This document shows, piece after piece, positions 54,708-64,000 of a stretch of DNA of 64,000 nucleotides. Below the pieces are notes generated by a model. The model saw nothing but the letters and a program-made list of their open reading frames with translations, searched no databases and had not been told where the DNA came from. The stretch spans positions 1,364,001-1,428,000 of the forward strand of contig JBCAML010000014.1 of NCBI GenBank assembly GCA_038503075.1, in the 5' to 3' direction. The translations under genes and the position numbers were made by a program. This DNA is from Gyromitra esculenta (Eukaryota; Ascomycota; Pezizomycetes; Pezizales; Discinaceae). Every line of letters starts with the position of its first letter. Within the stretch, counting starts at the first letter, position 1.

Positions 54708-56277
54708 ATGCAAATTACAGACGATCTTGGGTGTCTTGCTGCTCCTGTCAGCAACCTTTCGCTCGCCACCCCACCGCTTCCCATAAGCGATAACGAAGAA
54801 GAGCTGTATCTCATCGGAAACAAGCTTCTCAGGCTCACACATGAGCTGCTCGATAGCCCTACCTCTGGTGCCGCTATGACAGATACGGACAGCATGATGC
54901 AGGAACAGCGACCCAGCATTCTAGAGTTGACACCACCGCCGAGTCCAGTCTCAATGGCACCAGCCAAGGACGGAAAACAGAAACCAGTCGTGCTGCCTAT
55001 GGAGCTGGTCTGTCTGGCACTCAGCTTTGTGAATCCACGAGACCAGAAGACGATCGCTGCGGCGTGCAAAGTGTGTCGTCAGTGGTACTTCGCGGCGACC
55101 TCGCACCTGTAAGCGACCCCGCCATCCAAGCCAACACCTCCTCCCCAAACCCCCCATCCTTCAAATCCGTCCAAGCTTTCTTTCTGTCACGGGACAAGGG
55201 AGCAACAGCTGTCGACTTTCTTATCCGCCCATGGCTAATTAACTTGCCTGATCAACATATAGTTACTGCTACCCGAAAATATCCTCTAGGAACTACCTGA
55301 AATTCGTTGCTACTATTTCACCATCGTCTACCAATGTCAAGCACTCCCCGCTCTCAAACCTCGTCCGTCGTCTTGACCTCTCCCAAATAATCCACGAGGG
55401 TAAACCATCCTTCACTGCACGTCTCCTCCGCCGCACCCATGACTCCCTCGAGGAATTCGTTGCTCCTCAGGCCTCCTTCGGCTACATCTGCCTGGTTGCG
55501 CTTGGTAATTGCAAAAAGCTGCGTCTCCTCGACCTCTCCCTCGTCTCCCAGTCCGTCTCTCTTGAGTCATTGTTCAAACACATTCAGGACCTCCCCAATC
55601 TACTCACACTCAAGTTCCCACGCTCATCCGTATTCGACCGCGGCAGGATCGAGTTCCGCTGGCCTGCCCGAATCGAGAAGTTCTCGCTTGCGGGTGGAAT
55701 AAGTAATTCTTTTATCATTAATGCAGCCATCCCACCAACCCTCCGAGAACTCCAAATTTCCCACTGTCCATTCGCTAAACATAACTCGATCCGTAATTTA
55801 CTCAACCGACTGTCACAGCAACTCACGTCTCTTTCTATCGGCTGTAACATTCCCTGTTTGCCTTACAACGCACTTGATAAGATCCTGGTCATGTGTCCAA
55901 ACCTAACCAAGCTGTTGGTTGCGGTGGATTACATATCCTGCCACATGTTTGACGAAGAAAACACGCCTACAGGTCACCCACTACGCCGTCTTGATCTGGA
56001 GTCGTCTGGGAACTTGGGGGTTGAGCATAAAATCACTCCGGACGAAGTGTTTATAGCAGTGGCGGAAGAGCGGCTGCCAGAGGTGCGGATCGTGAGGGTA
56101 TCGAAGCGGCTAGGTTGGATGGCAAGAAACCGGAACAATGTGGAGGATCTAGTAGATTTGTTAGTAGCGAAGAGCGAAGAGCGAGGTTTAACAGGTGCGG
56201 GGGAGCAGGTCGGTGTATGGGAATTTGATTCTGCGAATGAAGGCGAGAGGGAGACCTTTCGCGGTTTTCTCGGGTGA
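54708..56277 (+). CDS. F-box protein with LRR-like region
   Basis: Exons 54708-55108 and 55263-56277 join in frame (phase 2, donor GTAAGC, acceptor ATAG) to 471 residues. An F-box is seen at about 93-133 (VVLPMELVCLALSFVN, then AAACKVCRQWYFAATSHL, the last residues crossing the intron). It should bind Skp1 in an SCF ubiquitin ligase. The C-terminal 330 residues have irregular leucine-rich repeats (CKKLRLLDLSLVS; LPNLLTLKFP; PPTLRELQISHCPF; QQLTSLSIGCNI) that would bind the substrate. The layout resembles Cos111-like fungal F-box proteins, but orthology is not established. The N-terminal 90 residues are disordered, with a LTPPPSPVS segment that could be phosphorylated. Confidence 0.85.
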
Positions 56278-58900
56278 GTAGTGTGTCGCTCTATATGGTC
56301 TGCTGACGGCAGGGGCTTGCGTCGTGGCCTTGGGGCGAGCTATCTATCCCCAGAGTGTGATGGGGAGGGGACCGCGCTTCTCTACACTTAAAAGTCACTA
56401 GTGGCTGATGTTTTCATGTACATGCCCATGTCCTGCCTCCTGCCTTGACTATTATCATCAGGGCGAGTGTTCTGCTAAGTTTGTTGATTCTTTCGATCTC
56501 TTTCTTTGGCGATATCCGGTGCTACGAGGGGTGGAAGTAGCTTTTTTTTTCTTTTTTCCGTTTTGTTGAATTTTGTTGAATATTGCGAACTCTGTTTTCA
56601 TAACTTTGTCATTCACGTTCTAAACTATACATATTTTTATCCCCATTACTTTTTTCCTATTTCATTGAAAAGTGATACTATTTAACTAGATTGGTGATGG
56701 TGGGAAGTGGGAAGTGAAAAAAAAATACTGCGGTTCTAACAACGAGTAGGAATTATCGGCATGACCAAATATTCTCTGGAGTGGATATATTCAATTCCAG
56801 TGATGTGGGTAAGATGGAGAGGAAGGCTGGTGGTCGAGTTATCTCACGTGAGCTATGGGGGGTTCTGGGTAGTAGGAGATGTGCCAATGAGTGGATGGAA
56901 AGAGCTTCGGCACTGTTTTGGCAAACATGCCATGCAGTTGAGGCTTCTTGTCTTTTCAGAGTGGCTTCAAAAGTTTTGTTGATTGTGTTTCCTGGAACTG
57001 ATTTTCTTTGGGGTTTGAATGAGATTAGGTGGTATTCGTATGGCGAGTGTGTAGCTATCTTTTGTTACATGAGCTCTTGTTGTATAGAGCGTGTATTTAG
57101 TCTTGTCTTGTTGATGAATTTACTAGCTCGAAAACTGGAAAAAAAGTAGTATGGTGACGAGTGACTGGTTGTGATGATCGTACACTACTAACGAGAAAAT
57201 AAAGTCTGTTCGGTTTGGTATAAAGCAACAGCCCTCCGCTTATTGAACAACATCTCGCTATGATCACGAAAATTAATAAAATGGAACAGGAGAACCCCAT
57301 ACCGTTACAGCGAGGCATATTCGTGTGAACCGGGAGGTATGGCATTGGAGAGATTCGTTGTTCTTGAGGTTTTCTTTCGCGGTGATTGTACCGAACCGAA
57401 CAGACTTTATTTTCTCGCTAGTAGTGTGGGCTGTGTTTGTCTAAAGGAACCCTCCTTCCTTCATCCACTTCTTCTTCATCTATTAACTCCACTATGGTTC
57501 GCGAATCTCATCTCTACGTCCCCCATCCACCTAATACCACCTTTTTTTTTATCAAATTCATTCACAAAACAAAAACATCTCATTTACTCATCTAAGTGGA
57601 GCAACCAACAAAGATGATTTCTCGAACACATTTCATTTTATTTCGCCTTATACACATCTGAAATCCACAAAAAAGAATCCGCCGCTGTCTCCATTTCTGA
57701 TTCCGTCTTCCATGCACTATCGGGCAACTTTCATCATGAGATTAAAATTCTGCTAGGATATGGCTAGCAGATATTTTGATTGACGAAATGCCACTCGACA
57801 ATACAGTTCAGGATAAGAGCACGATATGGCGTTTCGTTAATTCCCCTCGCAACAATTCCGAGATTCCATTCTCCGTTAACACGAATAGCTGCTACGACGA
57901 CGACAACCAAACTGCCAATTTTCGGCCTCTAGAGCTAGTTCGTTTCTAGAGTGTCGCTCTGGTGGGTATATTGAAGAATGTCAAAATTTGATCTGATTAT
58001 GGGCTAGTTCGAGCCTTATTGGGAGTTTTATCATTGTCACGATATTAGGCTGTTTTCATGGCTCTGCACTTGTTTTCAACCTGTTGCTCATTGCTTTGGC
58101 AATTGTGTACTCGTCATAGTGTATATATTTAGTGTCTTGTTTGGGCTTTCGATAAGGGTAAATCATCGACCAAACTAAAATTCCTAACCGTAGATCTAGA
58201 CACATCCAATGACTGAAAAATATGACTACAAGGGCATGGCATCTGTATTCAGCTGAAATATAACTCGGGAACAGTTGGCCTTGACAGACGCTACCCCGCG
58301 TCCAGCAGCTATATATGTCACAGCGAGCGCCATGTTTCTCATCACACCTTAGCAGTGATAAGGAATTGAGTTTCACTACTAAGCTTACATACAATTATAC
58401 TCTTACGGGCTTAGAATAGCTATCACATTCACCCCGAAAAAACAGCGCTCGTACAGTACAGATTCATTTTGAACCATTATCAACGACGTGAGAAGTTCTC
58501 CTCGAGCATACGAGAGAAGAGTGCCTTAACCCTAAGGGTAGTCAAGGCTTTATATGAAAACCAACTCCTAAAGACTTCCTTGCTTATTCTATCATGACGG
58601 AGACACGAAATGTCATGCTAGTTATAGTCGCTGGATTTCTGGAAAAATGACTCAATTATTTTCTTTCAGCCTATATCCAGCGATAACTGTTTCGTCTCTG
58701 GGACTAGTTTGATACCATTTTCTATCCGCGGGGAGAAAGCATTCGACGTCATTGCACTATTTGATCCTAGTGGTCCCTGCGTAACCTTGGTTTTTATTGA
58801 CGTAAAAACAACTAGATTCTAGGCTCTGCTAATATTGGCGGGAAAGACGAGTAGATAAACGCCCTGACGAGACGCCACTAAGTCTTGCCGCAATCAATGA
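56278..58900. other. Gene-free stretch
   Basis: No gene is supported. The plus-strand frames at 56761-57149 have no recognised features. An inverted-repeat element lies at 57182-57427. The rest is AT-rich spacer. Confidence 0.45.
57182..57427. mobile_element. Inverted-repeat element, about 39-bp ends
   Basis: ACACTACTAACGAGAAAATA and its continuation AAGTCTGTTCGGTTTGGTA at 57182-57220 are inverted at about 57389-57427 (TACCGAACCGAACAGACTTT then ATTTTCTCGCTAGTAGTGT), with two or three mismatches. The 246-bp unit has no coding capacity. No clear target duplication is visible, so the outer boundary may lie a few bases off. Confidence 0.75.
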
Positions 58901-59535
58901 TCACGGCGATACTGTACAGTAACTCGTAGAGAGTAGCGTCGACACCGATGACTTCGGCCTTTGTAAAATGACGCCTCTGCAGTGTGCCATAAGGTGTAAG
59001 CAGCTTGATACTGCTGGACGGCTCTTGGACCTGGGTGCAGAGGCGGAGTCAGGACCTGGTAGCTCCCCACTATTAGGGGCTGCCGCAATTGCCGGCGAAT
59101 ATACTGCTCTTCAGGTGCTGCTTGAGAAGGGCAAGGACATCAATATCAACTAGATGGTAGTCCACAGCGATTTCACCGTACTCCACACAGCTGTTTTACA
59201 AAACTGCTCTCATAATTGCATCCCGCTCCTTCTAGCGCATGGCGCTAACACAGCTGCTCGCGATCGCAAGGGTCGCACGCCGCTGCACTTATGAGATACA
59301 CACAGATTGTTAGATGGCTTTTAGACAGCGGTTCTAATGTCGAGGCGCGCTGCACTACGGACCGCTCTGCACCACTTCACTTGGCGGCTGTAGGCTGTCA
59401 CGAATCAGTTATCAGACTTCTGATAGAGAGGGGTGCGAATGCGACTATTAGAGATAGAAATCGACAGACAGCAGTAGACGTAGTGCGTAAAGCACTTTAT
59501 AAGCATTCTAGAAGCAAAAACATGAGTGTCACCTA
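58897..59535 (+). pseudogene. Ankyrin-repeat protein remnant
   Basis: Four or five ankyrin repeats can be read on the plus strand but in more than one frame and across stops. These are MTPLQCAIRCKQLDTAGRLL (about 58968), SSPLLGAAAIAGEYTALQVLLEKGKDI, a TAG at 59152, then FTVLHTAVLQNCSHNCIPLLLAHGANTAARDRKGRTPLHL, then TGA at about 59291. A shifted frame follows with VRWLLDSGSNVEA, APLHLAAVGCHESVIRLLIERGANATIRDRNRQTAVDV. Earlier stops interrupt the 5' part. The repeats retain good consensus, so the gene broke fairly recently; fungal ankyrin genes are a fast-turnover family. Confidence 0.75.
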
Positions 59536-61076
59536 AGTCTCGGTCGTCTTTGACCCGCTAGTCTTTGCATTTGTGTAGGAATGCTTTCCCATCATCCCTA
59601 CCCTGCTAAAGCATCAATTTGTGCCTTTACCATTGCTATTTTGTGTGGGTAATGGGTCGATTGATACATTACCACAAGCTGCAGAGTAAGAGCCAATGCT
59701 ATAGCTATGACTATTTGAGAGTAGGTAGCAAGCTGATAGAAATTTAGAAAGATCTTGTAGGGTGAAATTAGAAGCAGACAGCTCATGCATCCCTTACTAG
59801 TCATCAGTGATAAATTTTTTCCTTCTTTCTCTCTTCTGGTTTCCTGTCCTGGTGACTTTTCGTTTGGTTTTCATCAATGCTGTTTGTCGATGTTATTTTC
59901 CTTATTTGCGAAGACAAAAACACGACCATAAAGCTTGGGTCCAGGTGCTTGGTGTGTTGAAGGGATCGATTTTTTTTTGGGGGGGGCTCCAATTTGCAAT
60001 TGATGTTTTGAAGAATTACTTGATAAAGTCATTTAACGCCAATATTAAATAAAAATATGTTTCATGCATATGGTAAAACAACAAGCCACAGACGTGGTTC
60101 ATAGCCGTATACTATACACAGTTCACGGCTCCTAATTTTTGAGTAGTTGAATCATAACTGTTAAATATAGTAGGCTGATTTTGTGGGAGGTTTGCCCAAT
60201 TGGCCGGAAAGGTTATAGTTTTTTTGGCTGCGCCAGGTACATAGTAGGTAGGCGCTCATACGTTGGAATAACGTTTGGGCTTGGGTAGCACAGCTGTCGC
60301 TTACCTCCTCGATGCTTATTTTTTTAATTCGAAATTGCAAGATATCCTAATAAAGAACCATAAGCAAAAGCTTATAATCAGCCACCTTTTTCTTGTAGCA
60401 GTGTCAGCAGTTAAATGCAATCAACTCTGCTGGATAGTAGAAATCGAGCTGTCTCACTACAAAGCTTGAAGCTTCACATCACGCCAGTTACACATAGCAT
60501 TTCACGTTACACCAGGGCTGAGCAGTACGCCGTTGCACTGCTTACCCGGCGAGCCGGTTTTCCGTGGCAAGTCAGACTAAGAAAAAGCTAGCGAGGAACA
60601 CAGAAATAGAAATTCCGAGGAAAAGAACTTAAAGAGTCCACAGTGAATGCACATATTTAGGGCGTCAATTGAAAATAACGGAGCCAGAATATTAGTTGTA
60701 ACACATCCTGAGAATCTATATCTCAGTTGCGCCCTTTTTATGTAGTCATACAGAGGATAGGATATAGCTAGTGGTAACACAGATCCAGGGGAGTTTACAC
60801 CCCCATCCAACCCCATGATAAACAATATAGGAGCAGCAGTCGGATGCGGTAAATCTCGCACCCGGGGAAGGAATAGTGATGCGCTTTTAGGTGCCCTTAT
60901 TTCACGTCTGCCGTATGTGGAATTATTGCCAAATCACCCTGCAGATCAGGCCAGGGGTCCTCGGCTTCCTTTTGCGTCAGAGTATATATTTACCACAATC
61001 TACCTCCCGACATTCGGGGGGGGGATTTCTCGTTCCTGCATTTGAGATTCAGCAAACCTAAAGTTACACCGCCACA
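59536..61076. other. Gene-free stretch and CFEM promoter
   Basis: No gene was recognised. A TATATATTTACC stretch (about 60983-60994) lies 85 bp before the CFEM ATG and is a plausible TATA region. G7-type homopolymers occur at about 59978 and 61017. Confidence 0.45.
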
Positions 61077-61728
61077 ATGGCCCTCTCTGCTCCCCTCGCT
61101 GCGAGAGATGCGAACACATCCTTCTCGTCTATCGACGATTACTACAGCATTGTCCCCACCTGCGGTGTGCAATGCGAGAAAGATTTCTGGGGCGCGCTCA
61201 TCAACACAACGCAATGCGGCGGCGACCAAACGGACTTCAAGTGTTTCTGCAACTCTGACGTCGTTTCCGTTAATCAATACTCGGATCTGCGTACCACAGA
61301 GGCAGAATGCTTCATGGACAAGTGCCCGCGATCACAGGATGGTGCAACGGCAATTGCTACGAACAAGATAGCGATGTTTTGCGCTAGTGTTCTCCACCCA
61401 AGTGAGTGTTTGGTTTCGCTTTTTTCCCCCTGCTCATCCATCTAAGAGCTTTAGCCAACTTTTGTCTTCGGCTGCAGCTGGTTCAAGTACGAGTTCTGCT
61501 GGAGGATCCACAAGTACCACCACCACTAAGACAGCCTCTACCGCTACATTGAAGTCTGCATCGACTACTGCGTCGACTACTACATCAACATCACCATCGA
61601 CGTCTGCATCGATGTCTGCATCGACGTCTGCGTCTGCATCTTCGCCTAGGGCGTCCTTCTCGCTATCGAAACCGTCGTTTGGGCTTGGGTTTTTGTTTCT
61701 TTCGTTGGCGTTGTTTGTTCATGCCTAG
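61077..61728 (+). CDS. CFEM-domain GPI-anchored protein
   Basis: Exons 61077-61401 and 61478-61728 join in frame (phase 1) to 191 residues. Residues about 20-108 form a CFEM domain, with eight cysteines in family order: PTCGVQC, TTQC, FKCFC, AEC, DKC and FCA. CFEM proteins sit at the fungal cell wall or membrane; some bind haem. The aspartate often found before the third-fourth cysteine region is present (GGDQTDFKC). A Ser/Thr-rich stalk (about 112-170) and a hydrophobic tail (GLGFLFLSLALFVHA) indicate a GPI anchor. The N-terminus MALSAPLAARD is too short and weak for a normal signal peptide, so an upstream exon or start may be missing. Confidence 0.88.
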
Positions 61729-64000
61729 GGCAGCATAATTTAATATACACTTTAATATTCTGTACATGAACTGCCAACGGCAGGTATCCAGTTAAACTAA
61801 TTCCAGAAGGGTATCTTTGTGGAAGAGTTTATGCCTAGTCTTTCTCAGCTTCACTCTCGCTTATGTATGTTATCAGTCAGGTCTGACGATTAGCGCCAAG
61901 ATCGAGCAACACAAAACCCTGTAAAGTCGTCAAAAATAGCTGATAATACCAATTTAGTGCTGATAGAATAGATCCCCGAGTTGTTAGATAAGGAAATTTT
62001 CCTGAAATGATATTGTTTAGAATATATTTTTCCGAGTGATAGACCATGACTGTGATTAAATCACGAGTCGCAGGAAGCACAGATAACTTAGATAGAGAGC
62101 TAAATATAACTTATTTTTACACCTAGATACACGTATTCGACTGAAGCTTAGAGAAGAATCGAGTACAAGATAAAAGCTTAATCTATCTAATCCAAGAACA
62201 CCCTCAAATCGTCAAGCATAGAGTGGCTAGGTTGGGTCGCACAAAACATCTTTATGGCACTCGTATCTTCGAGGAGATAAGAAAACGATGCCCCCCCTCC
62301 CCGCGGCCGCTCCCTAGTAGTCCTATTTTAGTTTTGCGCTGCACTTTGTGAAAAAGCAACAGTCAGCAGTTTCGACCATAGGTAAAACACTACTACGTGT
62401 AGTAACCTTAACCTGACGAATACAAGGCTCGACAGCGTTTATTCGTATTTAGAATGTCGTACCTTCATCAGACCACCATGGCCTGATTCAGATTATAGAC
62501 TCACAATTGACGCAAGAGATCTTAATCGCCGCTGGGAAGGGCCGCTGGGAAGACTTAAGTCACAGCGTGAGCTGTCATTACTGTCAGTGCATGCGAGGGC
62601 TACTACGTATCAGCACACGCAAGGAACGAGGGCAACAAAAAGCAAGGTTAGTGCTGTAAATTCTCTTGTAGGCATGCTTAAATAAAGCTTCCCCAAGGGA
62701 AACCCCACAAAACGACTAACCCAATCCTTATTTTTAGTCTAAATCTGATCGAGTGCTCCCGTGCCCCCAAATCCCTTATCAAAACGTTATTTTGGTCCTC
62801 CATTTGGAATTAATGTTGCACTTTTCCTTAGTCCGATATATTCCCTTTAATTTGGTGCATAAAGCACAATCGCCCTATAAAAATACTAGCCATGATAGTA
62901 TTTGCATTAAAACGATTTGAAATCTAAAGTCCCCCCCCCAACAGGAATACGACATGCAGATCCGACCATACTCATAGGTTGATTTTACGGTAACAGCTTG
63001 CAGCACGTGGGAGGGAGGGGTTCTTATCAATCACAAACTGGCACAGTACGCAGAAGTCTAAAAATTGCCTTGGCTTGCATAATGCTTGTCTTTTAGTTGG
63101 GGGGTACAGCCTTTCCGCTGCTCAGCCTCGTTCTACTGGGGAATGTAAACCGTCACACAGCAACCCACTGATTTGACGATGAGAATTCGGTTAGGCCTGC
63201 TTCCTACTATTTGCTGAAAACACACTCAAATATTTACCGTGCGGAGTAACTGGAGATCCGTTTGGATGTTTAGCGAGATCGGTTGCTAAAGGTATTTTGT
63301 TTTCTCTTCCCATGCATACATGTATACTTACTGGATATATACATAAGTTAGAGCACGCTAGCCAGTTCCACGTATCTGGATATACTGATATTTATAACGC
63401 TATAGTAGCAACGTAAGCGTGAGAAACGATTATTGTACCAAGTGATACTACGGCTTTGTAAAACACCCGTATTCTGTGAAAGAAGTTCTACGTGATCAAA
63501 GACATCGGTACATAGCTTTCTGTCGAAAATACGAAAGCGTCACGTACGTCACGGAGTGGCGCGGCTAAAGACTCACGTTTGAGTAAGATCTGGGTCCGAA
63601 TCTTGGGGAGCCTGTATACATACATAGCAGATTTGGGGTGAGAGTATGCCTAAGCGTCGTCTATTAACTTCTTATTGCGAATGCTTACTGAGACGGATGC
63701 AGGGACATGCAGCAAGGCTATCAGAGGCTTAGTGACTTCGCCAGGAGATCTACCACACACCAAGTCTGTTAACATGCACAACTATCATTGGTTCCCCCCT
63801 CGTACTCTCGTAACCCAAATGCTAAGCATCGTAAAGAAGCCTGGCTCACGCGTAAACCTTACCCGTTCTAGAGTTAAAAGGCTAACGGGATATACCGGCT
63901 TGGTATTTACACCTGTCTGCGGTTCTATGGATGCATCGAAATGCGAATAGTTGAAATCACATTGTACCTAACGGTTCCAGATCAATTAGGGGGGAATCAC
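61729..64000. other. Gene-free right edge
   Basis: No gene is supported. The segment at about 61967-62051 is a diverged copy of the repeat near 29.53 kb. The plus-strand frame 63675-63950 has no recognised domain. A C9 homopolymer lies near 62932. Confidence 0.45.
61967..62051. repeat. Dispersed repeat copy B
   Basis: CCGAGTTGTTAGAT and GAGTGATAGACCATGACT appear in the same order and similar spacing as at 29528-29604. The middle is diverged. Likely two remnants of one repeat family. Confidence 0.4.

Noticed and set aside
56781..57149. Plus-strand frame of 122 codons
   Set aside because: It has an alternative start codon, Cys/Leu-rich chance composition and no family resemblance; it abuts an inverted-repeat element.
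63560..63625. Possible tRNA (GGGTCCGAATC near 63588)
   Set aside because: A T-loop-like box is present, but acceptor and D-arm pairing could not be found; at most a relic.
1..64000. CRISPR array, prophage or secondary-metabolite cluster
   Set aside because: No regularly spaced repeats, no phage genes, and no polyketide synthase, peptide synthetase or terpene cyclase were seen; the DNA is clearly eukaryotic.

Overview
The window looks like nuclear DNA of a filamentous ascomycete (Pezizomycotina). The evidence is short GT-AG introns (mostly about 50-175 bp) in most genes, a CFEM protein, a Zn2Cys6 regulator, an FSH-family hydrolase, a fungal EGF-like membrane protein, fungal-type vWA and F-box proteins, and nuclear tRNAs (one with a short anticodon-loop intron). 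A UFL1-like UFMylation ligase, patchily retained in fungi, would fit an early-diverging lineage such as Pezizomycetes or Orbiliomycetes. That placement is inference, not proof.

Layout. 1-10.4 kb is a housekeeping block: phosphoserine phosphatase (minus), UFL1-like ligase, PAPS reductase and an Arb2-domain protein (all plus). 10.4-13.8 kb shows no gene. 13.8-15.9 kb holds a VIT-domain protein without a vWA domain, followed by tRNA-Phe. 16.8-19.4 kb is repeat-rich: a TA-flanked inverted-repeat element and a poly(A)-tailed retro-insertion with a 17-bp target duplication. 19.4-25.9 kb is a compact GC-rich block: gluconokinase, FSH hydrolase and mitochondrial uS14 (divergent pair), then a mitochondrial TPR protein and a short-chain dehydrogenase (divergent pair). 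25.9-29.8 kb is a gene desert with inverted-repeat elements and tRNA-Leu. 29.8-36.3 kb has a Vma22-like/DUF952 fusion, a hypothetical protein and a large EGF-like single-pass membrane protein. After a 3.8-kb gap comes a microbial-type PARG protein (40.1 kb), a vWA-domain gene (42.3-43.4 kb), a TA-flanked MITE (45.0 kb), a small Zn2Cys6 regulator (46-47.1 kb) and a hypothetical ORF (48 kb). 48.3-51.7 kb is an AT-rich desert. 51.7-56.3 kb holds a Gemin2/SIP1-like splicing-assembly gene and an F-box protein. The remainder contains another inverted-repeat element, an ankyrin-repeat pseudogene and a CFEM cell-surface protein.

The genes do not form one pathway or a secondary-metabolite cluster. They are mostly independent core genes separated by repeat-rich spacers. 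The most unusual items are the UFL1 homologue with one splice junction that does not close in frame, the Vma22-DUF952 fusion, the VIT protein without vWA, and several well-delimited small transposable elements. Exon boundaries were deduced by eye from reading frames, splice signals and family knowledge; nothing was computed or searched.
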